A stretch of DNA of 45,625 nucleotides. It comes from an uncultured Clostridia bacterium (lineage in GTDB: Bacteria; Bacillota; Clostridia; Oscillospirales; Ruminococcaceae). Below the pieces are notes generated by a model, which saw only the letters and a program-made list of their open reading frames with translations, had not been told where the DNA came from and did no database searches. The stretch spans positions 1 to 45,625 of the forward strand of contig CAMDZD010000016.1 in the NCBI GenBank assembly GCA_945910815.1. Direction: 5' to 3'. The translations under genes and the position numbers were made by a program. Positions 34,751 through 44,533 of this stretch are shown piece by piece. Positions within the stretch are counted from its first letter, which is position 1, and every line of letters starts with the position of its first letter.

Positions 34751-36985
34751 ATGTTGAAAGCAAATGCAGGGACAGCAAACAAAAATTCCGAGATAATATC
34801 CGGAGCAATTTTATCGCTTACAGGCGGATTTCTGATGGCAGGTGCAGAAATAAACGGTGTCACATCATTTATAGGAGCATCTGTGTGCGGTTCGGCGAGT
34901 CCGCTTAATTCCACGGCGATACTTGTGGGAAGTCTTTTAAGATACATATTTTCGGGAAATCTGCATAAAAATATTATTCTTGTCTGTGCCATGATATTTA
35001 TAATAATAGGAAAGCTCTTTACAATAAGCTTTGAAAATCCTTCATGGAGCGGAGTTGCTACGGGAATATCAGTGTTTTCATCGAGCCTTATTGTATCTGC
35101 AATAATAGGCGAATCAATATTTAAAATATTATTTTATCTCATATACAGTATATTTTCGGGATTTACGGCATACTTTTTAGTAATATCAAAAGAGAGCTTC
35201 AGAAAACAGCGTGTAATTGACTTGAAATCCGGAATAAGCTTTGCATTTGCGGTAGTATATGCGGTAATTCTTTCTGCACTTACTTCGTTTGACCTTGTAT
35301 TTGTCAATGCGGGGAGAATACTCGGAATAGCTGTAACGCTTGTTGCCGGCTATCATTATGGATATATGGGGGGTGTTCTTTGCGGAGCTCTGACTACATG
35401 CGGAATATTTCTTTCGTCCAAGGAAGCAGGAATGCCGTTTGTGCTTCTTTCAGTGGCAGGACTGATTTCGGGATATATACACCGTCGCAGTATGGGAGCG
35501 ATTGCAGTATTATTCAATGCATCAAGCATACTTTTTGTTATACTGACAGGTCAGACGGATTCGCTTATTCCATGTATATGCGACCTTGCACTTGGTACGG
35601 CTCTTTTCTTTGGAATATGTCCGAATGTATCGGACAAGTGGGTTGTGACAGGCAAAAGCAAGGACGGAATAAGCGATATAATTTCGTCAAGAATGGAATT
35701 TCTTGCAGGCTCAATATCAGCACTCAGAGATGATTCTGAAAAAATATCAAATCTTCTTTCGGAAACCTCGGTTAAATCAGATGCCGTTGAAGAATTAAGC
35801 GAAAAAATATGTTCCGAATGCTGTAATAAAACAGTATGCTGGTACAGAAACTATGAGGACAGCCGTCAGGGATTTAAAAAAATTCTTAAACAGGGGGAAA
35901 TTCTCCCCGAAAATTTTCCCGATGAACTTAAAAACTGTTTAAAAAAATCTGAAATCGCCGATGCTGTCAGAAAAATCAGTATGGAACAGATTACAGCAAA
36001 GCTTATGGATATGCGTTTTTCCGAAAGCCGTAAGCTCCTTTTTGAACAGATAAAAGTTACAGAAGAAATTATTCTTTCAGCCGGTGAAAAAATAAATGTC
36101 CGTTACAGCGAGCCTATAAGCAATACAGTCCGCATTAAACTCGAAAGATACGGCTATAAAACTTCAAATATAATTGCATACTATAACAGCCGTAACAGAC
36201 TGCTTATAGAAATTTATTTTGAACTCGAAGAAGCTCCGGCAAACTGTGTCCGCATATGTGATTTAATATCAGATGAGCTTAAAATTCATCTTGATTTTAC
36301 AGAGCCTGTGCGTTCGGGCAGAGAGGTAAGAATCAGAATTTTTGAAAAAACAAGATATTCACTTCAGAGCTGTGTGCAGTCAATGTGTGCTTTAAATTCG
36401 CCCGAAAGCGGTGACTATTCCGAAATATTTACTGACGGTATCGGAAACAGCTATGTTATACTTTCTGACGGTATGGGTAGCGGAAAAAGTGCCTCTCTTG
36501 AATCAAAAATGGTTGTGAGTATGTTCCGGAAGCTTATTGTCAGCGGTGTAGGGTATCTTTCCGCAATAAGGCTTATAAATTCAATAATGCTTAATAAGTC
36601 AAGAAATGAAGCCTTTGCAACTCTTGATGCCGTTAAAATTGATATGGATACATGCGGACTTGTAGTCATCAAGTCGGGAGCATCTGCTACTCTTATAAGA
36701 CATAAAAGTCAGGTTATAAAGATAACTTCCCCGACGTTCCCAATCGGAATAATTCAGCAGGCGGAAGCCTTTTCATGTGAATATGAATTTGAACGCGGTG
36801 ATATAATTATAATGCTCTCTGACGGAATAAGTGAAAATGAGTATCAGTATATAAAGGAACTTCTCCTGCGAAAGGACGACCTCAAGCAAATTGTAAGTGA
36901 AATCTGTGATAAATCCGAAAAATTCACAGGCGGAAAACGACGTGACGATATAACAGTTATAGGACTGAAAGTCGGTCAGGGTTAA
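34751..36985 (+). CDS. spoIIE: stage II sporulation protein E (PP2C phosphatase)
   Basis: SpoIIE is the membrane phosphatase that activates sigma F in the forespore by dephosphorylating SpoIIAA, and it also acts in polar division. The 744-residue protein has an N-terminal part with about ten membrane segments (to about residue 290). A central region follows with CSECCNKTVCW. The C-terminal PP2C-type domain shows ILSDGMGSGKSAS, RGDIIIMLSDGI, and RRDDITVIGLKV with metal-binding aspartates. Length and domain order fit the family. It is a strong sign that this genome encodes sporulation functions. AAGGAG precedes the ATG. Confidence 0.95.
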   Translation: MLKANAGTANKNSEIISGAILSLTGGFLMAGAEINGVTSFIGASVCGSASPLNSTAILVGSLLRYIFSGNLHKNIILVCAMIFIIIGKLFTISFENPSWSGVATGISVFSSSLIVSAIIGESIFKILFYLIYSIFSGFTAYFLVISKESFRKQRVIDLKSGISFAFAVVYAVILSALTSFDLVFVNAGRILGIAVTLVAGYHYGYMGGVLCGALTTCGIFLSSKEAGMPFVLLSVAGLISGYIHRRSMGAIAVLFNASSILFVILTGQTDSLIPCICDLALGTALFFGICPNVSDKWVVTGKSKDGISDIISSRMEFLAGSISALRDDSEKISNLLSETSVKSDAVEELSEKICSECCNKTVCWYRNYEDSRQGFKKILKQGEILPENFPDELKNCLKKSEIADAVRKISMEQITAKLMDMRFSESRKLLFEQIKVTEEIILSAGEKINVRYSEPISNTVRIKLERYGYKTSNIIAYYNSRNRLLIEIYFELEEAPANCVRICDLISDELKIHLDFTEPVRSGREVRIRIFEKTRYSLQSCVQSMCALNSPESGDYSEIFTDGIGNSYVILSDGMGSGKSASLESKMVVSMFRKLIVSGVGYLSAIRLINSIMLNKSRNEAFATLDAVKIDMDTCGLVVIKSGASATLIRHKSQVIKITSPTFPIGIIQQAEAFSCEYEFERGDIIIMLSDGISENEYQYIKELLLRKDDLKQIVSEICDKSEKFTGGKRRDDITVIGLKVGQG

Positions 36986-37106
36986 ATTTATGTTTATTAT
37001 ATCAAAATAATATATTAACATTAGTGTAATATATGTCAAATTGCACATAATTTACAGTTTGAAATTGTTATATTATCTGAAAAATCTGCTTTAAAGTCAA
37101 AAAGAC

Positions 37107-37135
37107 TTGAATAATTGACAGTTTTCTGCTAAAAT
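37107..37135 (+). promoter_or_regulatory. promoter of the glycogen operon leader
   Basis: TTGAAT (37107-37112), 17 bases, TAAAAT (37130-37135), with TGC directly before the -10 box. An alternative -35, TTGACA at 37115-37120, is too close. Transcription would begin near 37142, leaving a leader of about 265 bases before glgB. Confidence 0.6.
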
Positions 37136-37143
37136 ATGAATAA

Positions 37144-37322
37144 GGCAGGATTTGTTGGAATTTAAGCCTGCGGTAGTATTCAATTTGGCAAATTCAGTAA
37201 GAAAGGAAAAGTTACTGGCATAACAATATTGCTTAAGCATTTTGTTATGTGTACCCGTGCGGTAACGGGAAATTTACGCCTTCGGAGTGTTATGCCAAAC
37301 ATGAGTAAATGATGATTTTTTT
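37144..37322 (+). ncRNA. unrecognised structured leader RNA of the glg operon
   Basis: Pairings visible: GCAGG (37145-37149) with CCTGC (37167-37171); CAGTAA (37195-37200) with TTACTG (37212-37217); CCCGT (37254-37258) with ACGGG (37265-37269); and a UUCG-capped hairpin (37276-37290). TGGCATAACA (37216-37225) can pair with TGTTATGCCA (37288-37297), enclosing the latter two hairpins. It can instead form a local hairpin using CATAACAA (37219-37226) and TTGTTATG (37242-37249). TTTGGCA (37184-37190) also matches TGCCAAA (37293-37299). A T-run ends the block (37316-37322). It matches no riboswitch class I remember. Confidence 0.5.
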
Positions 37323-37407
37323 CACATTAAAAATGGACACGTTGAACAAGGAATAAAACATAAAAGCTATACTATAACTTTTTATGCATTTTCAGTAACG
37401 GAATAAT

Positions 37408-39384
37408 ATGAAATCAAATAAAAAATCCAGTCTTAATGACTTCCCGCTGTATCTGTTCTATAAGGGTAAGAATAACGAAACTTACAAGTTTTTTGGCGTT
37501 CACTCTGTTAAAAAGGGCAGAGGCTTTGCTCACCGTTTCAGAGTATGGGCTCCGAGAGCCTTGTCCGTTTCAGTTGTAGGTGATTTCAATAACTGGGACA
37601 GAACTGCCAATCCCATGGAAATTATTGCTGACGGTGTATGGGAAACTACTGTATCAAAGCTTAAACAGTATGACAGCTATAAATACAGTATCGAAACACC
37701 TGACGGAAGAATTATTCTTAAATCTGACCCTTACGGCAGACATTTTGAAACACGTCCGGGAACTGCTTCAAAAATTTATGAAAGCTCCTTTGAATGGAAT
37801 GATTCCGAATGGTTCGGGCAGAAAAAAAATAAAGTCATATATAAAAGCCCTATGAATGTATATGAAGTACATATAGGCTCATGGAAACGCAATGATGACG
37901 GAACTTTCCTTAATTATGTGGACTTTGCAAAAAAAATAATACCATATGTCAAAAAAATGTCCTATACGCATGTTGAATTTATGCCATTGACTGAATATCC
38001 TTTTGACGGTTCATGGGGCTATCAGGTAACAGGATATTTTGCACCTACTTCAAGATATGGTACTCCCGATGATTTTAAAAAGATGATAGAGCTTTTCCAT
38101 GCAAACGGTATAGGCGTTATTCTTGACTGGGTTCCGGCTCACTTCCCGAAAGATGCAAGCGGTCTTTATGAATTTGACGGTACTTGCTGTTATGAATATA
38201 CAAGCGAATACAAAAAAGAACACAAGGCATGGGGTACTCGTGTATTTGACTACGGCAGACCCGAAGTCTGCTCATTCCTTATATCAAGTGCATGCTTCTG
38301 GTTCGATGAATACCATATTGACGGCTTGAGAGTCGATGCAGTTGCCTCTATGCTCTATCTCGATTACGACAGGAGAGACGGCGAATGGTGTCAGAATATA
38401 AATGGCGGAAATGAAAACCTTGAGGCTGTTCAGTTCCTTAAGAGTCTTAATGAGGCTGTATTCTCAAAGCACCCCGAGGCTCTTATGATTGCAGAGGAAT
38501 CAACCGCCTGGCCTAATGTTACAAAGCCTACTGACAAGGACGGTCTCGGATTTAATTTCAAATGGAATATGGGCTGGATGAATGATATGCTTATGTATAT
38601 GTCACTTGACCCTATCTACCGTGCATTCAATCACGATAAGGTTACATTTTCATTCTTCTATTGCTTCTCCGAAAACTATGTTCTTCCTATATCACATGAT
38701 GAAGTTGTACATGGAAAATGTTCAATGATTCAGAAAATGCCAGGAACTTATGAACAGAAATTCAGTTCATACAGAGCATTTTTAACTTATATGATGGCTC
38801 ACCCCGGTAAAAAACTGCTCTTTATGGGTCAGGAATTTGCACAGATGAAAGAGTGGGATTTCCAGTCACAGCTTGACTGGTCGCTTATGGATTTCGATTC
38901 GCATAAAAATATGATGAAATTTTCTGAAAAACTCAATAAATTTTACCTTGAAAATCCTCCTCTCTGGCAGAATGATGACAACTGGGACGGTTTCCACTGG
39001 ATTTCAAATGATGATTACAAGCAGAGTGTAATAGCTTTCAGAAGAATAGATGACAAGGGAGAAGAAATTATTGCTGTCTGCAACTTCGTTCCTGTTGAAA
39101 GAAAAGACTATAAAATAGGAGTTCCGCAGAAAGGCAGATATAAACTTGTATTCAATTCCGATGCAACAGAATTTGGCGGTACAGGAGCTACCGAAAAATC
39201 CGTTAAAACTACTCACTATCTTATGCATGGCTTTGAAAACAGTATTTCACTTACTCTTGCCCCGCTTTCAGTAATATATCTGAAGTATGCACCGGTTAAA
39301 AAACGTACTCCAAAGGCAAAAACCACTGATGAAACTGCTGAAAAAAAGAAAACTTCCGGAAACAAAATTTCTTCCGGTAAATAA
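37408..39384 (+). CDS. glgB: 1,4-alpha-glucan branching enzyme
   Basis: GlgB makes alpha-1,6 branches in glycogen. The 658-residue protein has an N-terminal CBM48-like domain (FRVWAPRALSVSVVGDFNNW, 44-63). A GH13 barrel follows with DGLRVDAV (nucleophile Asp310), MIAEES (acid/base Glu363), and PISHDEVVHGK (Asp432). The C-terminal beta domain ends in a lysine-rich tail (about 628-658). The ribosome binding site is weak (ACGGA). It is the first gene of glgB-glgC-glgD-glgA. Confidence 0.97.
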   Translation: MKSNKKSSLNDFPLYLFYKGKNNETYKFFGVHSVKKGRGFAHRFRVWAPRALSVSVVGDFNNWDRTANPMEIIADGVWETTVSKLKQYDSYKYSIETPDGRIILKSDPYGRHFETRPGTASKIYESSFEWNDSEWFGQKKNKVIYKSPMNVYEVHIGSWKRNDDGTFLNYVDFAKKIIPYVKKMSYTHVEFMPLTEYPFDGSWGYQVTGYFAPTSRYGTPDDFKKMIELFHANGIGVILDWVPAHFPKDASGLYEFDGTCCYEYTSEYKKEHKAWGTRVFDYGRPEVCSFLISSACFWFDEYHIDGLRVDAVASMLYLDYDRRDGEWCQNINGGNENLEAVQFLKSLNEAVFSKHPEALMIAEESTAWPNVTKPTDKDGLGFNFKWNMGWMNDMLMYMSLDPIYRAFNHDKVTFSFFYCFSENYVLPISHDEVVHGKCSMIQKMPGTYEQKFSSYRAFLTYMMAHPGKKLLFMGQEFAQMKEWDFQSQLDWSLMDFDSHKNMMKFSEKLNKFYLENPPLWQNDDNWDGFHWISNDDYKQSVIAFRRIDDKGEEIIAVCNFVPVERKDYKIGVPQKGRYKLVFNSDATEFGGTGATEKSVKTTHYLMHGFENSISLTLAPLSVIYLKYAPVKKRTPKAKTTDETAEKKKTSGNKISSGK

Positions 39385-39396
39385 TTAAATGTTTTT

Positions 39397-39434
39397 AATC
39401 CGTGAATCCTGTTTTTAAAACCGGATTCGTGATT
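39397..39434 (+). promoter_or_regulatory. hairpin in the glgB-glgC interval
   Basis: AATCCGTGAATCC (39397-39409) pairs with GGATTCGTGATT (39423-39434), allowing one bulge and a mismatch. The loop is 13 bases. The stem ends two bases before the glgC ribosome binding site (CAGGAGG). There is no T-run after it, so it is unlikely to be a terminator. An mRNA processing or stability role is possible. Confidence 0.55.
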
Positions 39435-39447
39435 CAGGAGGTAATAT

Positions 39448-40674
39448 ATGTATATTAAAAAGAAATGCGTTGCAATGCTTCTCGCCGGCGGTCAGGGAAG
39501 CAGACTCTATGCTCTTACTAAAAATGTTGCAAAGCCGGCAGTACCTTACGGCGGAAAATACCGCCTTATCGACTTTCCTCTTTCAAACTGCACAAATTCC
39601 GGTATAGATACTGTCGGAGTTCTCACACAGTATCAGCCACTTGTACTTAATGAATATATCGGAAACGGTCAGCCCTGGGATTTGGATAAGCTTCACGGCG
39701 GTGTGCATATTCTTCCGCCTTATGAATCAAAGGCAGGTGCATCATGGTATGAGGGTACTGCAAATGCAATCTATCAGAATATGAGATTTATTGAAAGATA
39801 TGACCCCGAATATGTTATAGTTCTCGGCGGTGACCATATCTATAAAATGGATTATTCTAAAATGGTTGACTATCATATCGAAAATAATGCTGACTGTACA
39901 ATTGCTGTTATTGATGTTCCAAAGGAAGAAGCGTCAAGATTCGGAATTATGATTTGCGATGAAAGCAACAGAGTTACAGATTTCGTTGAAAAGCCGAAAG
40001 TTCCTAAGTCAACTCTTGCATCAATGGGTATTTATGTATTCAGCTGGGACAAGCTTAAAAAATATCTCATAGAAAACGAAAACGATGCAAATGAAAAGCG
40101 TGCAAAGGGTGAGCCTTGGTCAAAGGATTTCGGCAAGGATATTATTACATCAATGCTCGGCGACAATCAGAGACTTTTTGCATATGAATTTGAAGGCTAC
40201 TGGAAAGATGTAGGTACTCTTGACAGTCTCTGGGAAGCTAATATGGATTTGCTCAGCCCAAGTGTTCCGCTTGACCTCTATGACCCCTCATGGAAAATCT
40301 ATTCAAGAAACAGCAATATGCCTCCACAGTATATCGGAAATAATGCAAATATCGAAAACTCCATGATTTCAGAGGGAAGCTCTATTGACGGTCAGGTTGA
40401 CTTCTCAATAATCTTTTCCGGCGTTACTATCGAGGAAGGTGCAAAGGTAAATTACAGCATACTTATGCCCGGAGCTGTAATAAAATCCGGTGCTGTTGTT
40501 GAATATGCAATAGTAGGCGAGGACAGCGTTATCGAAAACGGTGCAAAAGTCGGAAAAAGTCCTGAACAGGTTGCTAACCGTGACGACTGGGGCATTGCCG
40601 TTGTCGGTCATAACGTAACTGTATCAGAGGGCAAGTCAGTTGAACCTAAAGAGATAATTGACGAGAATATATAA
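39448..40674 (+). CDS. glgC: glucose-1-phosphate adenylyltransferase
   Basis: GlgC makes ADP-glucose, the committed glucosyl donor for glycogen. The 408-residue protein shows the nucleotidyltransferase start [14 protein letters not shown], then [43 protein letters not shown] with the metal-binding Asp, and [11 protein letters not shown]-terminal left-handed beta helix with hexapeptide-like repeats begins near residue 300. It is followed 15 bases later by its non-catalytic partner glgD. Confidence 0.97.
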   Translation: MYIKKKCVAMLLAGGQGSRLYALTKNVAKPAVPYGGKYRLIDFPLSNCTNSGIDTVGVLTQYQPLVLNEYIGNGQPWDLDKLHGGVHILPPYESKAGASWYEGTANAIYQNMRFIERYDPEYVIVLGGDHIYKMDYSKMVDYHIENNADCTIAVIDVPKEEASRFGIMICDESNRVTDFVEKPKVPKSTLASMGIYVFSWDKLKKYLIENENDANEKRAKGEPWSKDFGKDIITSMLGDNQRLFAYEFEGYWKDVGTLDSLWEANMDLLSPSVPLDLYDPSWKIYSRNSNMPPQYIGNNANIENSMISEGSSIDGQVDFSIIFSGVTIEEGAKVNYSILMPGAVIKSGAVVEYAIVGEDSVIENGAKVGKSPEQVANRDDWGIAVVGHNVTVSEGKSVEPKEIIDENI

Positions 40675-40689
40675 GGAGGCTTTTAACAA

Positions 40690-41808
40690 ATGGTAGTAAA
40701 TTATAATGTACTTGGATTGATTTTTGCAAGTATGCATGATACATCAGTTGCTGAACTTACAAAGCAGAGAACTATGGGTTCAATCCTTTTCGGCGGTCGT
40801 TACAGACTCATCGATTTTCCGCTTTCAAATATGGTAAATTCCGGAATAGCCGAAGTCGGAGTTATTACAAAATCAAATTACGGTTCACTCCTTGACCATC
40901 TCGGTTCAGGCAGAGAATGGGATTTATCAAGAAAAAAAGGCGGTCTCCATCTTCTCCCGCCTTACAGTCAGGACGGCGGAATTTACAGAGGCAGACTCGA
41001 TGCATTAAGCAACGTATGGAGCTTTATCGAGCATTCAACAGCTAAATATGTACTCCTTTCAGACTGCGATATGGTTACAACTATTGACTTTAACCCTGTA
41101 ATTGAGCAACATATCGAATCAGAGGCTGATATAACTGTTGTTTACAGCAAGGGTCTTTATGATTCCGAAAAAAATCACTCAACAAATATACTCGAACTTG
41201 ACGGAAACAGAGTCAAGGACGTTCTCGTTGACCCTCAGCTTTCCGGTGAATGTAATATAAGCCTTGGAATGTTCGTTATGAGCAAGGAATTTCTTAAGAA
41301 AATAGTTTCCGAATCCATAAGCAGAAATCAGTACAGCCTTATAAGAGATGTTCTTCAGGCTAAGAAAAATGAATATAAAATCTGCGGTTATGAACACAAG
41401 GGATATTTCTCAAAGATTGACAGTGTGCTTAACTTCTACAATGCAAATCTTGAACTCCTTAAAACTGACAAGAGAAACGCTCTTTTCAAAAAGGATTTCC
41501 CTGTTTATACAAAAATCGGCGACAACGGCCCTACGAAATACGGTCTTGAATCAAATATCAAGAACTCTCTTATTGCAGACGGCTGTATTATAGAGGGTAC
41601 TGTTGAAAACAGCGTTCTTTTCAGAGGCGTAAAGGTCGGAAAGGGTGCTGTCATTAAGAACTCTGTAATTCTTCAGAGTACCGAAATAGGCGACGAATGT
41701 CAGATTATGTCAGTAATCACTGATAAGAATGTAAAGATAAGCAACAGAAAAGTTCTTACCGGTTCAGATACATACCCGCTTTTTATAGGCAAGAACGCTC
41801 AGATATAA
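40690..41808 (+). CDS. glgD: glucose-1-phosphate adenylyltransferase regulatory subunit
   Basis: This 372-residue protein is a GlgC paralogue. It keeps [13 protein letters not shown] and the C-terminal beta helix, but lacks the GGxGxRL loop; its N-terminus reads LGLIFASMHDTSVAEL instead. The metal-binding GGDH motif is replaced by LSDCDM. In Bacillus and relatives GlgD is not active alone and changes the properties of the GlgC-GlgD complex. The distance to glgC and the shared order support a heteromer here. Confidence 0.95.
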   Translation: MVVNYNVLGLIFASMHDTSVAELTKQRTMGSILFGGRYRLIDFPLSNMVNSGIAEVGVITKSNYGSLLDHLGSGREWDLSRKKGGLHLLPPYSQDGGIYRGRLDALSNVWSFIEHSTAKYVLLSDCDMVTTIDFNPVIEQHIESEADITVVYSKGLYDSEKNHSTNILELDGNRVKDVLVDPQLSGECNISLGMFVMSKEFLKKIVSESISRNQYSLIRDVLQAKKNEYKICGYEHKGYFSKIDSVLNFYNANLELLKTDKRNALFKKDFPVYTKIGDNGPTKYGLESNIKNSLIADGCIIEGTVENSVLFRGVKVGKGAVIKNSVILQSTEIGDECQIMSVITDKNVKISNRKVLTGSDTYPLFIGKNAQI

Positions 41809-41827
41809 AAAATTCGGGTGGCTGATT

Positions 41828-43237
41828 ATGAATATACTATTTTCTGCCAGTGAGGCACAGCCTTATGTTGCCTCAGGCGGTCTTGCTGATGTTATAGGTT
41901 CACTCCCCAAGGCTATTAACAGAAAGGGAAGTGACTGCCGTGTAGTAATTCCGCTGTATAAATCCATACTTGAAAAATTCAGGGATAAACTTACTTTTAT
42001 AACCAATATAACGGTAGACGTTTCATGGAGAAAACAGTACTGCGGAATATTTACTGCCGAAAATGATGGAGTAACATATTACTTTATCGACAATGAATAT
42101 TATTTCAACCGTGACGGAATGTACGGATTTTATGACGACTGCGAAAGATTTGTATTCTTTTCGAGAGCAGTTCTCGAAATGCTCAGATATATAGATTTTA
42201 AGCCGGATATTATAAACTCCCACGACTGGCACACTGCTATGGTACCTGTTTATTATGAGGTATTCTATAAATATCAGCAGGGTTACACTGATATAAAAAA
42301 CGTATTTACAATTCACAATATCGAATATCAGGGCAAGTATGGCAAGGAAGTTGTCAGTGAGCTTATGGGTATTCCTATGTATCACTTCTCACTTCTTGAA
42401 TATGACGGCTTTGTCAACCTTATGAAAGGTGCTATTGAAACAGCCGACAGGATTGTTACAGTAAGCCCGAGCTATGCGTGGGAAATCCTTGACCCGTGGT
42501 ATTCATGCGGTCTTGACAGAATACTTGTCCACAAACAGAAAAAAATTACAGGTATTCTCAACGGTATTGACAGCGATGTATGGAATCCGCTTAATGACCC
42601 GTCTATTGCGGGAAGTTATTCATCTGTAAATATTTCCGGTAAAAAGAGTTGTCGTGAAGCTCTTGTTTCCGAGCTTGAACTCGATGACAACGGCAGCCCG
42701 ATAGTCGGAATAATTACAAGATTCGTTCCGCACAAGGGAATTGACTTGATTAAATATGCTCTTGAGGAACTTGTAAGTGATGGCTTTGAATTTGCCGTTC
42801 TCGGTAGCGGTGACAAGATTTATGAGGATTTCTTCCGTGAAATGGCTAAGAGATATAAGGGAAAAGTCTACGTTAAAACAGCTTTTGACCCCTCACTTGC
42901 AAGAAGAATCTATGCCGGAGCTGATATGTTCCTTATGCCGTCACAGAGTGAACCGTGCGGTCTTGCACAGATGTTTGCAATGAGATACGGAACTATTCCG
43001 ATAGTCCGTGAAACAGGCGGTCTGCGTGATACTGTCAGAGATGACGGAGATAAGGACGGAAACGGCTTTACTTTCAAAACCTACAACGCTCTTGATATGG
43101 TTGATGCTATGCACCGTGCAATGAGAACCTTTGAAGATAAGGAATCATGGACAAGTCTTGTTAAGCGTGCTATGAAATGCGATTTCAGCTGGGACGCTTC
43201 AGCAGACAAATATCTTGATTTGTACGAAAATCTTTAA
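41828..43237 (+). CDS. glgA: glycogen synthase (GT5)
   Basis: GlgA extends alpha-1,4 chains from ADP-glucose. The 469-residue protein has a GT5 N-terminal domain. It starts with LFSASEAQPYVASGGLADVI, in place of the KxGGL of E. coli, a variation seen in other Firmicutes as far as I recall. INSHDWHTAMVP and FTIHNIEYQGKYG follow. The C-terminal domain has PHKGIDLIK, SQSEPCGLAQMFAMRYG (the E-x7-E-like site), and ETGGLRDTV. It closes the glg operon before a strong terminator. Confidence 0.97.
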   Translation: MNILFSASEAQPYVASGGLADVIGSLPKAINRKGSDCRVVIPLYKSILEKFRDKLTFITNITVDVSWRKQYCGIFTAENDGVTYYFIDNEYYFNRDGMYGFYDDCERFVFFSRAVLEMLRYIDFKPDIINSHDWHTAMVPVYYEVFYKYQQGYTDIKNVFTIHNIEYQGKYGKEVVSELMGIPMYHFSLLEYDGFVNLMKGAIETADRIVTVSPSYAWEILDPWYSCGLDRILVHKQKKITGILNGIDSDVWNPLNDPSIAGSYSSVNISGKKSCREALVSELELDDNGSPIVGIITRFVPHKGIDLIKYALEELVSDGFEFAVLGSGDKIYEDFFREMAKRYKGKVYVKTAFDPSLARRIYAGADMFLMPSQSEPCGLAQMFAMRYGTIPIVRETGGLRDTVRDDGDKDGNGFTFKTYNALDMVDAMHRAMRTFEDKESWTSLVKRAMKCDFSWDASADKYLDLYENL

Positions 43238-43243
43238 TAAAAA

Positions 43244-43275
43244 TGCCCGTGAAATTAATCACGGGCAATTTTTTT
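43244..43275. terminator. terminator of the glg operon, likely bidirectional
   Basis: TGCCCGTG (43244-43251) and CACGGGCA (43260-43267) pair around an eight-base loop and are followed by ATTTTTTT. On the minus strand the stem is followed by TTTTTATT, so it can also end the convergent YdjM-like gene. Confidence 0.93.
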
Positions 43276-43286
43276 AAAATATTCTT

Positions 43287-43901
43287 TCAGAACCACCTGA
43301 AAATATGCAGTATTGCAAGAATAAGGAAAAATACACTCAGAACCGAACCTATAAAAAATAATACATCATTGGCTTTTCCGTCAGCAGGACAGAGACGGAA
43401 ACAGATTCCCTTTTTAAGCGGATAAAGCAGTTTTACTTTTTTCTTGTTGAAAAGGTCAATAAATATATGCGAAAACATTGCTATAAAGAAATAAGGAGCA
43501 AGTGCAGGATACATAAAGTATACTATTCCCGTCAGTATTGCAAGAGCCGGTATTGAATGCATAAATGAACGGTGAGGCTGATATTTTCCGAAAGTGCAGA
43601 CCGCTATAAACGAAATGAATCCCAGTACAAGCCGGAACATATCACTTTCACGGTTGAAATTTTTTGTAATTCCCAAATCGAATTTGTATTCCGCAAATAG
43701 TACGGCAATTCCAACAATGACAGCTATTGCGGTAATACGGTTCAGGTCACGCCTTGAATCCGATGATTTTACGTCAACGTCACATATAACTGAGCCTACC
43801 GATGATGCAATTATACACAATGCAAGCTCCTTGAAATCTGATGGATATGTTATGCATAAAGCCGATGCAGTTCCGACTGCAAGATGTGTTTTTCCGGTCA
43901 A
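43287..43901 (-). CDS. YdjM-like membrane protein (DUF457, metal-dependent hydrolase-type)
   Basis: This 204-residue protein begins TGKTHLAVGTASA after a TTG start at 43901. It has CDVDVKSSDSRR, HRSFMHSIPAL and SHIFIDLFNKKKVKLLYPL, the spaced His/Asp motifs of the DUF457/YdjM group, with five or six membrane segments. Some relatives are damage-inducible in enterobacteria, and the function is unknown. A perfect AGGAGG lies nine bases before the TTG, so the longer ATG frame, which overlaps mntP, is rejected. Confidence 0.8.
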   Translation of the reverse strand: MTGKTHLAVGTASALCITYPSDFKELALCIIASSVGSVICDVDVKSSDSRRDLNRITAIAVIVGIAVLFAEYKFDLGITKNFNRESDMFRLVLGFISFIAVCTFGKYQPHRSFMHSIPALAILTGIVYFMYPALAPYFFIAMFSHIFIDLFNKKKVKLLYPLKKGICFRLCPADGKANDVLFFIGSVLSVFFLILAILHIFRWF

Positions 43902-43932
43902 AACAGAAAACCTCCTGAAAACAATATGATTT

Positions 43933-43961
43933 ATTATAGCATAATCCGACAGATTTTGCAA
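43933..43961 (-). promoter_or_regulatory. promoter of the YdjM-like gene
   Basis: On the minus strand TTGCAA (43961-43956), 17 bases, TATAAT (43938-43933), with TGC just before the -10. It lies in the gap after mntP, so this gene need not depend on read-through. Confidence 0.75.
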
Positions 43962-43971
43962 GTATTTTTTT

Positions 43972-44532
43972 TCACATAATTCCAAGATGTTCAATAAGAA
44001 TTTTTGTTCCTATGAGAATAAGTATGATACCGCCAGAAATTTCAGCTTTTGACCTGTATTTCATACCAAAGGAATTACCAATTTTAACTCCGACAGCGGA
44101 AAAAATAAAGGTAACAATACCTATAAATGACACGGCAAAAATAATATTTACATCGGGGAGAAGTCCGAAAGTAATACCCACCGCAAGAGCGTCAATGCTT
44201 GTAGCAACAGCCATAGCAAGCATAATTTTGAATCCGAGAGAGCTGTCAACCTGATTATCCTTTGAAAAGGATTCCCGAATCATATTTATTCCAATAAATG
44301 AAAGAAAAATAAAAGCTGTCCAGTGGTCAAAATCTGCGATGTATTTCTCAAATGCAGAGCCGAGAAAATAGCCTGTCAGAGGCATAAGAGCCTGAAATCC
44401 TCCGAACCACAGCCCGGTAATAATCATTTTTTTCAGCGAAATTCTGCTCATTGAAAGTCCTTTGCATATCGATACCGCAAAAGCGTCCATTGAAAGTCCC
44501 ACAGCAAGCAGGAAAAGTTCAAAAATACTCAT
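43972..44532 (-). CDS. mntP: manganese efflux pump MntP-like
   Basis: MntP exports manganese. The 186-residue protein has six membrane segments in two related halves, each with the family signature: [13 protein letters not shown] (13-25) and [13 protein letters not shown] in the second half, whose aspartates are functionally important in E. coli. A yybP-ykoY manganese riboswitch often precedes mntP; I see no such sequence here. Instead the ribosome binding site GGAGGGG lies inside a hairpin (44534-44588). Confidence 0.93.
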   Translation of the reverse strand: MSIFELFLLAVGLSMDAFAVSICKGLSMSRISLKKMIITGLWFGGFQALMPLTGYFLGSAFEKYIADFDHWTAFIFLSFIGINMIRESFSKDNQVDSSLGFKIMLAMAVATSIDALAVGITFGLLPDVNIIFAVSFIGIVTFIFSAVGVKIGNSFGMKYRSKAEISGGIILILIGTKILIEHLGIM

Positions 44533-44533
44533 A

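Larger units (their letters stand above)
36986..37406 (+). other. 421-base interval upstream of glgB
   Basis: No credible gene is seen. The first about 120 bases are AT-rich. A promoter lies at 37107-37135, a structured leader at 37144-37322, and an AT-rich stretch after it includes TTGAAC (37342-37347) with TATACT (37368-37373), which is too widely spaced (20 bases) for a confident second promoter. Confidence 0.7.

Noticed and set aside
37144..37322. 6S RNA or another known small RNA
   Set aside because: Length is similar, but the closing stem and central bubble of 6S RNA are not visible; left as an unrecognised leader.
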